Positions 8,480-20,152 of a stretch of DNA of 64,000 nt are shown piece after piece. Position 1 is the first letter of the stretch, and every line of letters starts with the position of its first letter. Source of the stretch: Euclidia mi (taxonomy: Eukaryota; Arthropoda; Insecta; Lepidoptera; Erebidae). The notes under the pieces were generated by a model. The model was not told where the DNA came from, did not search any database, and saw only the letters and a program-made list of their open reading frames with translations. The stretch spans positions 74,756,450 to 74,820,449 of the forward strand of contig OX123187.2 of the NCBI GenBank assembly GCA_944739405.2, read 5' to 3'. Made by a program: the position numbers and the translations under genes.

Positions 8480-10520
8480 TAATATATTATTTAAAAGTAT
8501 AAACTACTATAGTTGTAGAACTAACTATCGTAGTTGGGTTGAAGAAATTCTGAATACTAAGTAAGAAAGTAGTCATTGTTTGCCTGAAATAAATCGAGAT
8601 AGTAAGTGATCCTGTTGTACGAAAAATATTACCGTAGAAGATTCACAAATACAAATATTTTACCAGAGCTTTTCTGAGCATTAAAATTATTCCAATATGA
8701 AACGAGACTATAAATTGAAAATATAACATTTATGGTAATAATATATGACCAAATATGGTCTCAACGAAAGACCAGCGCTGGTTGTTCACAACACTATCTT
8801 GTGGATTTGCGACCAATCGGAAATTAAAATATATTGTTATTATTTATAGAATCTGCTAAAATTCAAAATATATAGCTAACCATATTTCTAACATATCCTG
8901 TTACTTGTTTTTATACAGCCTCTATACATGCGGTTGGTACTATAGCACTGACACACGAATATTCTATACTTAAGGCGCTGTCCTAAGCGACTGTTTTGGT
9001 AAATGAGGGGGTGAAGCAGGGGAGGTGAAGGGAGCTTAGCTCCGTCTACTGCGGGGCGCCCCCCTTCATTCTCGTCGCGTGCGGCCGTATTCTGGCGACA
9101 TCCGTATTCCAATATTTCAAAATCGCAAGCAAAACGTTTTAGCATATTGAATTGAGATACTGTTATTAAAATTTATATTACATACATCAATCTGTTTGTA
9201 CAATATAGGCATAGCGCAATTTTTGTTCTCAGTGCAGCCATGAGCAAAACTGGTTTACATTAGACGTATAGGTATTAATAGTTGACGAAAGTAGGTAAAT
9301 ACCGACGTGCCGTAAGATGATAAAAATAATTAAGTCAGTTCCATGTATGGAGAGGCCATTATTATGTTTGTTTTGTTTTTGTATAAAAATAGTGAAGCAG
9401 TTCATAGAATACCTACATCTAATTCCATTCCTGCCAGTTTTCAAATCTGTTGACATACGGGCGGACAGACAGACAGACATTGCGAATCTATAAGGGTTCC
9501 GTTTTTACAATTTTTGGCTACGGTACCCTAAAAAACACAATACTGTTCTACTAAGCACAAAAGCCGTATCTCAACTAAAGCGAGTTACGAGATAATTGAA
9601 GTTTAGTAAAAGTTGATTTCTTTTATTTATTTATGGATGTTATTGTTATTATAGGTATAATTATTATGGTAAAGGTTTCGAAATACGTCGCCGTTTTTAG
9701 GGGTTGTGAGTGATTGGAGAGGGAGGAGGGGAGGTCTTGAAACCCCCCTCACAATTTTCACTTGCCGGAAATACTTGGTTTCCTCTGAAAAATAAATCTC
9801 CAAACATCGGTGTGTATGGCACTGCCAACTTCCACATTCATCACACTTGTTTAATAAACTAAGGTTGCCGGAGCCCTGCGAAGGGCTCCTATTTTCGGAT
9901 TAAGGGTCAAAAGAGAACCTAACATAACCTATTTAGTTACTTATTACAGTCGCACCTAACCCTAGGCACTCGAAAGCAATGACGCACAAATTTGACATTA
10001 GCTGTCAATATGATCATTCCAAGATGGCAGTTTTGCGTTTCGTTTCACGTTTTTCACATAAAACCTAAAAATGACATTTGTAAAACTGTACTAAAGTATA
10101 AAAACTACGTTCCGTTTTGCATAATTGCCGAAGTATTCATGAAATTTTGGAAATTGTTTAAAAATATTTAGACGCAACTCCGGCAGCCAAAATTTTTAAG
10201 GGGATTAAAACGAACTCCCTTAAGCCCCCTACATTACCAATACCCTCAAATTCAGGCGACTCGTTTCGAAACCCATTATTATTTTTCAAAATAGATAAAC
10301 ATCAAAAATATATGTGGATATACCTTATTTATGAGATACTGCTATGTCACTTAGAAAATTATAGAATTAGAATTTGAGTTACTGCTTTTTCGTTAGCTCT
10401 CCTCATACATGTTTGTATGGAAATATAAAAATTTTCTTTCGCTTCAAATATGTGTTGTTTCAAAGAAAATAAATATTAAAGATATTTATTTATATTCATT
10501 TATCATTTTTTAACGAAATA
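8480..10520. other. Mostly unassigned sequence with degraded repeats
   Basis: It contains a GC-richer patch (about 8960-9110, including GCGGGGCGCCCCCCTTCATT) and, near 9480-9535, AATCTATAAGGGTTCCGTTT with GGCTACGGTACCCTAAAAA, a common lepidopteran repeat motif. At 9869-9886 GAGCCCTGCGAAGGGCTC forms a small stem. No gene is recognised. ORFs 8888-9145 and 9229-9480 (minus) lack motifs. Confidence 0.4.
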
Positions 10521-10526
10521 CAGAGT

Positions 10527-11466
10527 TTACAGCTCATCAAAAGTTAGCTGTCTGCTACAACCCGGCAGGTTTTCTTTATTCTCATCGAATGTTAAAGGCA
10601 GTGTGTGAGGTGATAAGGCTTCAATACTTATTATTTGCTGTTGTTCACGAGGCACAGTTTCATTTACTTTCCTTTTACGGCTTGGTATTGTAGAAATTTC
10701 AAGCACTGATGAAACATTTTCCTCTCCGTGTTCTCGAAATGCCATCCCTTGAGCTTGACGAGAATCAACAATTTCAGGCAACTGCCAATTCATATAAAAC
10801 GCCACAATCTTTTCTTCTCCCAGAAAACATCATCTCTTTCTATAATTTCTATTTTTAGTGGTATACTTTCGCCACTCCACACAGCAAATAAACACTTTTG
10901 TTTGCGTGTAACGTGGCGTTGCCCCTGAATTTGGTAATAACAATTACAATATTTGTTTAGACTAGTCAGTTCACTTTTTTATCATGTTTCCATATTTGTA
11001 TTTTATTTGCTCTTATACTATTCTCCAGGCCATTCTTATAGGCAACTATAGAACATTAAATTTCCACAATCGTGTTTGGACCTATTAATCCATCTGGCGT
11101 GGCACCAATAAACGGATAATCCACAAGGCTCGATTGTAACATTTTCTTGCTTCGCCAGTTGTTGCAAAGCCAGTTGTTCATTTTAGATTCCATGCGCAAC
11201 TGATTTTACATTGCAAATATTTTATTTGTACAAAATATTTTTTACTTAGTTGGCTTTACTGCTGTTATCTCTTCGTTTTACCACTATACCAAAATTTGAA
11301 TCTGTCAACATATTCTTACGCAATTTGAACCAGGCACTGCTATCCCTCTTGTAATTTTTGCCTTTCACTACGGAATTTGAGTCAAATTTGTTAAAAAAAT
11401 TGTTTGGCATTTCTTGGCTCTTGAACAGATCGTGTAAGGAATGACTGCAGTTAAATGTGTGTAAGA
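10527..11466 (-). pseudogene. YqaJ/lambda-exonuclease-type nuclease gene, broken
   Basis: The minus-strand translation gives, in order, KRDSSAWFKLRKNMLTDSNFG (near 11340), a HG..NEQLALQQLAKQENV helix, FIGATPDGLIGPNTIVEI (near 11060-11110), FAVWSGESIPLKIEIIERDD (near 10870), and the C-terminal ORF 10527-10805 starting YMNWQLPEIVDSRQA. These match the YqaJ viral-recombinase nuclease family, in which G-x-x-P-D-G and V-E-I-K-C carry the metal-binding residues. Here VEI is followed by a stop instead of K-C. Stops and frameshifts occur at several other points. Insect copies of this family are commonly encoded by ISL2EU-type DNA transposons, so this is more likely a transposon accessory nuclease than a host gene. 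Confidence 0.75.
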
Positions 11467-11469
11467 CGT

Positions 11470-13262
11470 TGCAGAACTGTTATCTTTAACTTCACTCTAA
11501 TTACAACAAAGATAATTAGTTACGTACTTTATTATTAAAAAAATACTATATCTTGTGTTATAGCAAACAGAGAAGTCACCTTCTTACTTATAAATGATTG
11601 ATTTTAGAAATTAAAAAGATATTAGATGTACTGAGACATACCTAATAGTTTATGAATAATCAAAGTTTTACCGGATGTACATAATATGAATATATAATAT
11701 GGATGTATGTAATAGGTTTATGTTCACAACACAATAATACAACATTCGTTACCGCTTGTGTGCGGATTGCGGAGCGCCATATTAGCGCTGTTTATTGTTC
11801 GCCGTGGCGGCATCTTAGCGCTCCCGGCACTCTGACAAGCTAATGAATTTAGAATATAGGTACATAAAATGATTCGATTTTATGTCATTACTCTTTCTAA
11901 AATTGAAAACTGTGGCAGCTATGTATTGTGAGAATAATTTATATAATTATATTATGCATAATCGATAATCTATAACATAGTTAGTCATAAAATACTCTTA
12001 TGAAAATAATTTGTGTAAAAATGTTACATATTTCATAATCACTTGACCATGGATGAATTTCTATTTTATTACGACGCTTTCTTGTACAAATCCTTCGTAG
12101 AACTTCATTTCTCTAATTATCCATATTTTATACTTCTAACTATATATTGATAAGCACAGAAACAATAACACATTAAACGCAACAAGAGTATAAACTTAGG
12201 TCCTAATTATATGTGCCCATAGTTACATGAAAAGCCTATTTGATTCAAAGTATTCAGTCTATAACATAAAACATGAAATTACGAACTCAATTTGGCGTAT
12301 TATAATAACAAACAGGTTTACGTAAAATTTCGTGCAGCGGAGCAAGCAAGCGACATGACCTATCTCTCACAGGGCTCATAGCCGAATGATGAGGTCTGGG
12401 CGGGGCGTAAACTAGCAACTGACACTCAGTACACCGCTTATGCTAATAAGGTTTAAATTGCTGAAGCGTTTGATATTGATGGGATCTACCGAGCGTCAAA
12501 ATCATAGACGTTTGGCAGATTTTATTTAATTTTACAAAATATACACGTATAATATGAAAATAAATAGGGTAATTCTTTAGTTCATTAGATTTCCTACAAT
12601 ATTATCAAATAAAATATGACAGTTTACGATCAAAATATTGCAAACAGTGAGACGAAAGATTATTTTTTGCCTCAATTTTGTGATTTTTTTACCGTGATTC
12701 TATTTTACATACATGAAAAATTCTTTCAAAAGTCTTTTGTTCAGACTTTTGACTTTAAGCTCTTTTTTTTGCTAGTTTGTAATATGTACCGTTATGGCTA
12801 GATGCGCGACGAAAAATTTGGTGTTTCACGGCTTCTGAGATATAACAACACCTTAAAGTTAATTAACTTTTATGCCGATCTATTCACAATGTCTCCATAG
12901 TGAAAAATAAATAATAAGATGTTCTTAGAGCGAACTCAAAGTAGTGGCCTGTTGGCTTTAAACGTTGTAGTTCAATGCTGCGAATGGTTTTTGTTTTTTA
13001 ATTGCTACAGTATCACGACAGCCATTAAAAGCATTTTATAATTTTACGATTTTGATGATGTTTGAGGAAAACTCAGGGGAATTATCTTTGTTTAATGTCT
13101 TTCTCAATAATTATATTAGAAGTATAAGTGAGCAATAAGAATTTTATTGCCAGCGGTAGCAGACTTATCCAGCATACCTGATAGTGAGCGGTAAACATAA
13201 AGAAACATTGACTACATTTATAATAATGAATGTCAAGGAAATAGATCCAAGCTACTTTATAT
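11470..13262. other. AT-rich stretch, nothing recognised
   Basis: There is a short GC-richer patch near 11750-11830. Otherwise the sequence is AT-rich without ORFs above chance. ORF 12616-12801 (plus) is Phe/Lys-rich and has no motif. Confidence 0.45.
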
Positions 13263-13267
13263 ATTAC

Positions 13268-13438
13268 TAGAGGTCGCCAGCGGCTTCGCCCGCGTCAATT
13301 ATAGATATAAACCATCTTCTTGAATCATTCTATGTAATAAAAAAACCGCATTAAAATCCGTTGCGTAGTTTTTAAGATTTAAGCATACATAGAGACACAC
13401 AGAATACAGACTTTGTTTTGTACTATGTAGTAAAGTGA
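13268..13438 (-). mobile_element. Helitron-like 3' end fragment, minus strand
   Basis: On the plus strand ACTAGAGGTCGCCAGCGGCT TCGCCCGCG is the complement of a Helitron 3' terminus (GCGGGCGAAGCC...CTAG). The following 150 bp, with TCCGTTGCGTAGTTTTTAAG and ACATAGAGACACACAGA, is a pattern common in lepidopteran Helitrons. The 5' TC end is not resolved. Confidence 0.5.
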
Positions 13439-13439
13439 T

Positions 13440-15700
13440 AGTGAAGTAAAAAATTCAAAGGTATGCAAACAACCAAGTGTGTATTTTTTACACAGAAAAT
13501 GTGTGTAAGTTTCTTTTTAAAACATTTTAACTGTGCTCTTATAAAAATATTTCTTACAAGGTACGTATCAAAAGCATAATATATTCAAATTAATCTTCGT
13601 CCTTTTCATCTCCTAATCTTTGTGAAAAGCCCCGTTTCGTTTCTTACAATAATATTTTTGTAACCTAGACTGAAAATATCTCGACGTTTTCTGTAAAATG
13701 TCTACCATCGCCAACAATGAGAATGGCGGAAGCCACAAGGTGACAAACTTTAATATCAATTAACATTACTCCCAAAAGCGGCTTAAGTTATAATCTAGTG
13801 TCTTGAGACCCACACGAGCTATTATTGAATTTGGAGTGGATCCAAACTTCAGATTTGTGTCAGCCAAGTCGCGGTGGCAGATTTACGCGTCGCAATCGTG
13901 TTATACACCATTAATTTCCTTATTATTGTTAGTGTGTTCACGCCAGACCCGAGAGAGGGTTAAACAGGAATAGAGCCAAGTGGTGGACATCACAAATTAT
14001 TTTTAAGAATATTTCCCCACCATTTTTAAGACAAGTAACAGTGGGTACATAAAATAAGACTCAATTTGAAAGTACATAGTACACATCATAAAGTACATAC
14101 CATAGTTAATTTATTCAGAGATCGAAACTGTTGTTCTTTATGTTAACATCAACGAGGTTTGCTTGTGAGACACAAAAGATGAAGCTTATTCTAGACGCCA
14201 ATTACAATAAGTTGGTTAAAATAAAAAATAGCGCGGACAGTAACTAAACTAACATGAGATTTTTGAGCATAATTATGGCATTAAATTTATTAACATTGTA
14301 AGTATCATGTGTTAATGTTTTAGCATACAAGCGTAGGTTAAACTAATGAATAAGAAAATGAGATCGCAATACGGATCCAATAAAGCAGTATTATAACATA
14401 TTCAAGGAAAGTTTCGAAAAAGCCAATTATTAGGGAGACAAACTTAAAGGTTGCCGAGGCAGGTCGTAAGTGCAAGTAGTTGAATACGTAAGACAATACT
14501 TAGGTAAATTGGCTCAATTGCCTCAATTTGGAGGAAGGCGATTGTTGTCGCGATCAAGTTTAATTATTTACCTCTAAGCCTCGCCTAGAATACGCTTTAG
14601 GCTTACCTGCGCTACGCCATTTGCAATCCCAGCGTCGTGAACTCAAATTAATTATTCAGGACTTCGATAGTTGATTGCTAATAGCTATAGATTCACTTTG
14701 TTTTTTGTCTCGGAGAATATTTATCAGGGATTCCATTTTGCAGATATTAGCTTATAGTGGGATAGGTCAAGATTAGGATCTCGGCAATAAATGTATGTCA
14801 TCACTTTTAGATTACATACTTATGGAAACAGAAAAGTGCCAAAACTATTGAATGATCTAAACTCATAAGTATTCATTCGTTTTAACTATCAAGTACCTTA
14901 AAGATTGAGGTCTGAAATTGCATCTTTGGTAAAAGCGTATATTATTAATGATATAAAACGAATGTTTAAAAAAAAATGCATTTAACAAAAAAGCTTTCTA
15001 GAATTTTCTAAATTACAATTTAGAACAATTTAGGTTGAACTTTTGAACAAGAATATAATAGATATGTTTGAAGAATATGACATTTAATAGCCAAATTCTA
15101 TTGAAACAGGAACTTTCGATATCGTAAATCCAAACTTTTCCCATCTGTACGTCATATTCAAATTCCTTTCCTATTAATTCATTATATCGGTAACAAAATA
15201 CGTTGTCATGTTTCATATTAAAAAAAATCTCAGACACGACTACGTCATGCTGAAAATGATTAATAGCGATACATGAACGATTCTGGCCACCCCCGTATTA
15301 TATGTTTGGTTAGGCATTTGATTTTGGAAGATATTTAATTTTGTTAATATTGATAGGCATGATGGAACGTCGTATTGATTTTTCGTTAATTTGAAACGGA
15401 CAGTTGTGGTTTACTGGTGCTTATATAGTGGATGCTGGATTATTTATTGCGAAATTAAACATCTGTGCCCTGTATATTTTTTAGATAGGCGCTGTGATTC
15501 TGTTTTTTAAATATAATTTTGTTAATTTCTTTGTGAAGCAATACGTATCTACATATTTTGAGCTTTATTTCGCAGATCTTGTATAGCAACGAGAACAATG
15601 CCAGGATGATGATGATGATTGGAAATGATCAGAAGGAAGATGAAAATTGTTAAACATTACACACACACGCGCGCAACTATCTTTGTTTATGCATGAGTGT
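13440..15700. other. AT-rich stretch, nothing recognised
   Basis: No repeat family or coding signature recognised. ORF 15013-15237 (minus) has no motif and AT-driven composition. Confidence 0.45.
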
Positions 15701-15704
15701 TTGA

Positions 15705-15900
15705 CTGCACGTTTGGCGTAGTGGTTTAAGCGGCCACCTCGCCGCTTGACACTGCGCCGAGTGTTGTGGGTTCGATTCCCACACGAGACAACACTGTGTG
15801 ATACATAAATTGTTGTTTCGAGTTGAGGTGTTTCATTGTGTCCGTTGGTTCTATGCTTGTAGCACCCCCGCAGCACAGGATTAATTCCTAGAGCGGAAGT
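15705..15900 (+). repeat. tRNA-derived SINE (family 4)
   Basis: The head TTGGCGTAGTGGTTTAAGCG GCCACCTCGCC carries the A box and GTTGTGGGTTCGATTCCCAC the B box. The body contains TAAATTGTTGTTTCGAGTTG and GTGTCCGTTGG. Two degraded copies lie at 47990 and 48376. The minus-strand ORF across it is an artefact of the SINE. Confidence 0.75.
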
Positions 15901-16142
15901 TGTCTTTTAAAAGGAGTGCTAACTTCTTCTAATAGTTACTACAATTTACTCTATTTTGCCTATCTTCATCATTAGCCTGTCATATTCCACTGTTAGATAT
16001 AGTCCTCTTCAATGGCACGCCACTGAGAAATCCTCTTATTTTGATATTCTATTAGGTATGCGTCACAATTACAGCTGCTTTATTGTATGAACAACAACGA
16101 TGTCTATTATTTTTTAACAGAATCTATCGGCTAGAATGATTA

Positions 16143-16348
16143 TCTTAATATATAAAATCCTTGCGTTACTGACAGACTGACAGACACGCTACAGCCGAAA
16201 CAATTGGGCGCAGGAAGCTGAAATTTGGCATGTATGTTCCTTGGGGACCGTAGGAGTGCAATAAGAAGGTATTTCCCGAAATTCCCACGGGATCGGCCAA
16301 AACGGGTAAATTAAAAAAAATGCAGGCGTAGCTGCTGGCGTCATCTAG
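16143..16348 (+). mobile_element. Short non-autonomous Helitron, second copy
   Basis: It has the same ends and interior as 8271-8477 (TCTTAATATATAAAATCCTT at the 5' end, CATCTAG at the 3' end) and is again flanked by A and T. Only scattered substitutions separate the two copies, so both come from recent activity of the same family. Confidence 0.85.
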
Positions 16349-16572
16349 TTATCTATATACATACATATAGGTTTACCTTCTTACATATCACATTCAGTTT
16401 AAAAACCATACTGCAAAACTGAGAAGAATATTTTTACGTCGGGATCAGGGGCCATTTAATTACCCAGTCTTAAAATTTGAATCCAAAATACATTGTGTAA
16501 GAGCCCAACTTAGGTAGAGCCGTGGACGAACTCTAGTTAAAAATAAATATTGGACAACAAACGCATCGTCAT

Positions 16573-16893
16573 CATCATCATCAGCCCTGTATAATTATAA
16601 ACTGTCGCACTGCTGGGCATGGCCTTCCTCTTCTCACTGTGAGAAGGGTAAGGCCATAGTCCACCACGCTGGCCTAGTGCTGGTTGGCAGACTTCACATG
16701 TCTGTCGAGAACATTATGGAGAACTCTTAGACATGCACGCTTCCTCGCGATGTTTTCCTTCACCGTTTAGCAAGCGATAATTAACAATTTGATATGCACA
16801 TAACTCCGAAAAGTCATTGATGCGTGCCGTGAATTCGATCTCGGACCCTCTGCGTAGCAGTCTGTCGGTCTCTGCACTAGGCTATCGCTGCCA
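16573..16893 (-). repeat. tRNA-derived SINE (family 2)
   Basis: On the minus strand the head GGCAGCGATAGCCTAGTGCA is followed by a B box region (GGGTCCGAGATCGAATTCAC), a body with GCATATCAAATTGTTAATTA and CTAGGCCAGCGTGGTGGACT, and a tail CAGGGCTGATGATGATGATG. The tail resembles the 3' end of the RTE LINE at 28257-30877. Other copies are at 37126, 40096, 57206 and 61003. Confidence 0.8.
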
Positions 16894-16971
16894 TATATCG
16901 TGTAAGTCTTACTCGAACTATCACATTTATTAGAACATAGAAATTATCCTAAAACATATACATATAAGATA

Positions 16972-17022
16972 ACATAAATTTACGCCTTTATCCCCGAAGG
17001 GGTAAGCAGACGTGTATTACTC
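16972..17022 (-). repeat. SINE family 1 tail fragment
   Basis: TACGCCTTTATCCCCGAAGG GGTAAGCAGA is the complement of the family 1 tail. Only about 50 bp remain, and the adjoining sequence is LINE-like. Confidence 0.6.
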
Positions 17023-17260
17023 TACTAATCTACTTCAACACTACAATATCATGAGCTTGGAGCATAGACGTCAACTTCTTGGCACAATGTTCTTGTATGG
17101 CTTATGTAATAATAAATTTGACTGCTTGGACCTTACTAACAAGTTGTGTTATATAGTTTCGAACTGGTTTCCGGCGAGGAGCACGAATATCATGATTGTT
17201 TCATATAGATAAAAACTAACGCTGGGATACGAGCACCCCTTACCTACTACACCCCTTACA
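17012..17260 (+). pseudogene. LINE ORF2 C-terminal fragment (Jockey/CR1 group), tentative
   Basis: The 66-codon frame contains SLEHRRQLLGTMFLYGLCNN followed by KFDCLDLTNKLCYIV, which fits the R-R-x-x-x-x-x-x-F-L-Y-x-x-x-x-x-x-x-D-C pattern seen near the C-terminus of Jockey- and CR1-group LINE proteins. It is too short to be sure. It abuts the LOA-like LINE that starts near 17341. Confidence 0.35.
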
Positions 17261-17350
17261 CTTTATGGACACGGATATTTTTCTCAATCTAGTTACAAAT
17301 TCAAACAAAAAGTAATTGAATCATTATCCAATCGCAAAATTCAACTTGAC

Positions 17351-17611
17351 TTGATTGACTATCCTCCAGGATGCGACGACAACTCCACACGGGTCAAGCA
17401 TGACTCAAACACCAAGTCAGGGTGCGACGCAGAACCCGGCCCGTCAGAGCCGGCCGCATCTGGCTCATGGGCTGACCCATCAGCCGAGGGTATCTCGGAA
17501 GATGAGAGTCTGCTCCTGAGCCCGGTGCGGCGGGACGACGGGGTGGAGGCTGGCGACATCCTGGTCGGCCTAATGCAGCTGACGTTCGGGGAGAAGGGGA
17601 CATCATCCTAA
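17351..17611 (+). pseudogene. LOA-like LINE ORF1 C-terminal remnant
   Basis: The 86-codon frame is acidic and Ser/Gly/Pro-rich (DAEPGPSEPAASGSWADPSA) and ends LMQLTFGEKGTSS. It precedes the endonuclease frame by about 30 bp. No zinc knuckle is seen, so only the tail of ORF1 may be present. Its assignment rests on position and base composition. Confidence 0.45.
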
Positions 17612-17639
17612 GATGAACCCTCCGCCTAGTAACGTCAGC

Positions 17640-18404
17640 TGCCTTCAAACCAACCTCCACCCCACCCAAACAGCTACTGCGCAACTGCGCAACTGCGCAA
17701 ATGAATGGAGGTCCAACATTCAGCCATCTTATCATCCAGTAACCTTGAATAAGGGGTGGCCTCATTAGAGGCCTCTCTAGCCTGGGAGGTAAGATTTATT
17801 CTTTAACTGACCACACACATCCAAGAACCTGTATACTAACTACTAAAAACATCAGAGCCCAAGCTTTAACGGAGTTCTGTTCCAGAGACATCACAGCGAT
17901 ACAAATTGAAATAACACAGCAGCCAAGGAGTATAGCGGTTGTTTTCGCGTTGGGCTACATGCCCGAGGCTGAAGACCCGCCTCCTTTCGACCTCACGCGT
18001 CTGGTTAACCAGTGCGAGAGAACCAATACGGAGGTCGTAATAGGAACGGACTCCAATGCCCACCACCAAATGTGGGGCATGAACTGCAATAACAACAGAG
18101 GTAAATCACTGGTTGAATACCTATTAACAACTAATCTTACCGTATTAAACACAGGTACGGAGCCCACCTTCGTCACAAGACATAGTCAGACAATTATCGA
18201 CTTAACTCTCGCAACAGAAGGAGCCGCTGAACGCATCAAGGGATGGCACGTCTCGAAAGAGGCATCGTGCTCAGACCACAGATGGATCAGCTTCTCCATG
18301 GAAGTCGTTATACAACCCACACAGCCAGGTAGGAAACCACACAACACTGACAAAGCAAAGTATGTCCAATTACTTACAGAGAAACTAACCCTTACTGCTA
18401 CGCC
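17640..18404 (+). pseudogene. LOA-like LINE apurinic endonuclease domain
   Basis: The first part is frameshifted. From 17950 an open frame reads EAEDPPPFDLTRLVNQCERT, then VVIGTDSNAHHQMWG (catalytic Asp/Asn/His motif), GKSLVEYLLTTNLTVLNTG, EPTFVTRHSQTIIDLTLAT, and SDHRWISF (the S-D-H of the final catalytic step). The domain nicks target DNA in retrotransposition. The frame is cut at 18404, where another LINE has inserted. The host frame resumes at 20153 as TVLGDNEQ. Confidence 0.8.
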
Positions 18405-20152
18405 ACGAAACTCTTCTCCAGAAGCTATACGCGTACGGCATTAGAGGAAATGTCCTAAGCCTCATAAAATCTTACCTCAGTGACCGAACACAATATACAG
18501 AAATAACCAGGCTATGTCAAAAAACAAAGCGTGAAATCAAATACCTGTCTGATTGCAGAATAATTAAATACGGAGTACCTCAAGGGAGTGTGCTAGGCCC
18601 CCTGTTATTCTTAGCTTACATAAACGACCTTCCTAGACGAACTAATCACCCAATGGTTCTTTTTGCTGACGACAGCACTGCTTTAATAAAATGTTTGCAT
18701 CCTTCTACATCCGAACATGAAATAAACAATACCCTTAAAATCATGGTTGAGTGGCTCAACCAAAATAATCTAGTTATAAACCTGCAAAAAAAAATTGGTT
18801 GCCTGTAAAGTCGGTATACGGGCGAAAGTTTTACGTGACAACGACTTTGAGTGGTAAAATAATTTTAATGTGAATATTCATTCGTATAGTAGGAAGAAGG
18901 ATGAAAGACGCGTGCCTTTCACTTTTTATGTCTGTCTCTCTCGCTCTTAGGCGGGACGCGTGCCTCTCACTCGCTCTCATTGTGAGCGCATAACGTGAGC
19001 GGAGCGTAACGCAGTTTCTTGAAGTGTCACCCGGCAAACCAATTTATAAGACGATGTCACGTCAACAAACGTCATGCACTTTTATCAACGTATAACTCCG
19101 CAAAATCTCGCTATAAAATACAATGGCAGCATCATAGAAAAAACTAAAGTTGCAAAGTTTCTAGGCATTATTATTGATGATCAACTTACCTGGAAACCTC
19201 AATCGGAAGAGGTATGTAAAAGACTAAGTACATCCGCGTTTGTGCTCTATAATTTATCTAAAAAAGTTAATATGAACACAACCCTAGAAGCCTATCATGG
19301 TCTTGTCGCGTCAGTGTTAAGATATGGAATCATCTTTTGGGGCAATTCTTGCCTTAGGGATCAGGTGTTCAGAGCCCAAAACGCTGCATAAGAGCAATGT
19401 GTGGACTTAAGAGTGTTGATAGTTGCGTACCTAAATTCAAGTCCTTAAACATACTTACTTTTCCGTCAGTATATATATTAGAAATGGCGCTTTTTGTTAA
19501 ACGGAACAAATCCTTATTTACTTTGGTTACCGATGTACGAAAAGGACCTGTTAGCAGTCAGCATAGAAATAAGTTATACATAGAAAAATATAACACGGCA
19601 TTATTGAAGAAAAATGTCTTTGGAATGGCCATAACTATTTATAACAAAATACCTGATGACTTAAAAAATGACATAATTCGTACATTTAAAATGAAACTGA
19701 GTAAACTACTTGTGGAGGAATGTTATTATAAAATTGCAGATTTTTTAGGAGATAAATCATTATAATAATTATTATTTATTATTAATTACCCTGACATTGT
19801 ATATTGCCGTAACATATTGACATTCCATGATGATTGTATTACTATTGACAACTATTAAGTATTGACATTATGACTAACACTTATGAACATTTTAATATTA
19901 TATAAAGAGATTAAATTAAGTATTTGAAATTGTATTCCAAATTGCCTATCTGAACAATTGATAGAAACTAAATCGTGTCATTACATCGCCATAATTTACT
20001 ATATCGATATTTCTATCTGTATTTTTTCAATTGTAATTTTGTATTTGCATGCTTCTTAATGGCAGAATGTAGTTGAACTATTTTTTTTGTCTGTAACATC
20101 TATTTTATGTACCTACATTCAAAGCAACATAAAGATTCATTCATTCATTCAT
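18405..20152 (+). mobile_element. CR1/Jockey-group LINE, 5'-truncated, inserted in the LOA-like LINE
   Basis: The RT part reads KLYAYGIRGNVLSLIKSYLS, GVPQGSVLGPLLFLAYINDL and LFADDSTAL (F-A-D-D catalytic box intact). After the MITE at 18794-19043 the frame continues with ITPQNLAIKYNG and KFLGIIIDDQLTW (19074-19391). One frameshift later comes the C-terminal frame from 19392 (RAMCGLKSVDSCVPKFKSLN) ending at 19765. A 390-bp AT-rich 3' UTR ends in (CATT)n at 20138-20152. Flanking ACGCC occurs at 18400-18404 and 20153-20157, and the host reading frame closes across it. Confidence 0.85.
18794..19043. mobile_element. MITE, 250 bp, inserted in the CR1/Jockey LINE
   Basis: The left end ATTGGTTGCCTGTAAAGTCG and right end CACCCGGCAAACCAAT share about 10 bp of inverted terminal repeat. 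The interior has TTCATTCGTATAGTAGGAAG and several CTCTC/GAGCG motifs. Both sides are the same LINE reading frame, which fixes the boundaries. No coding capacity. The family is not assigned, and the target duplication is obscured by the A-run on the left. Confidence 0.65.
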
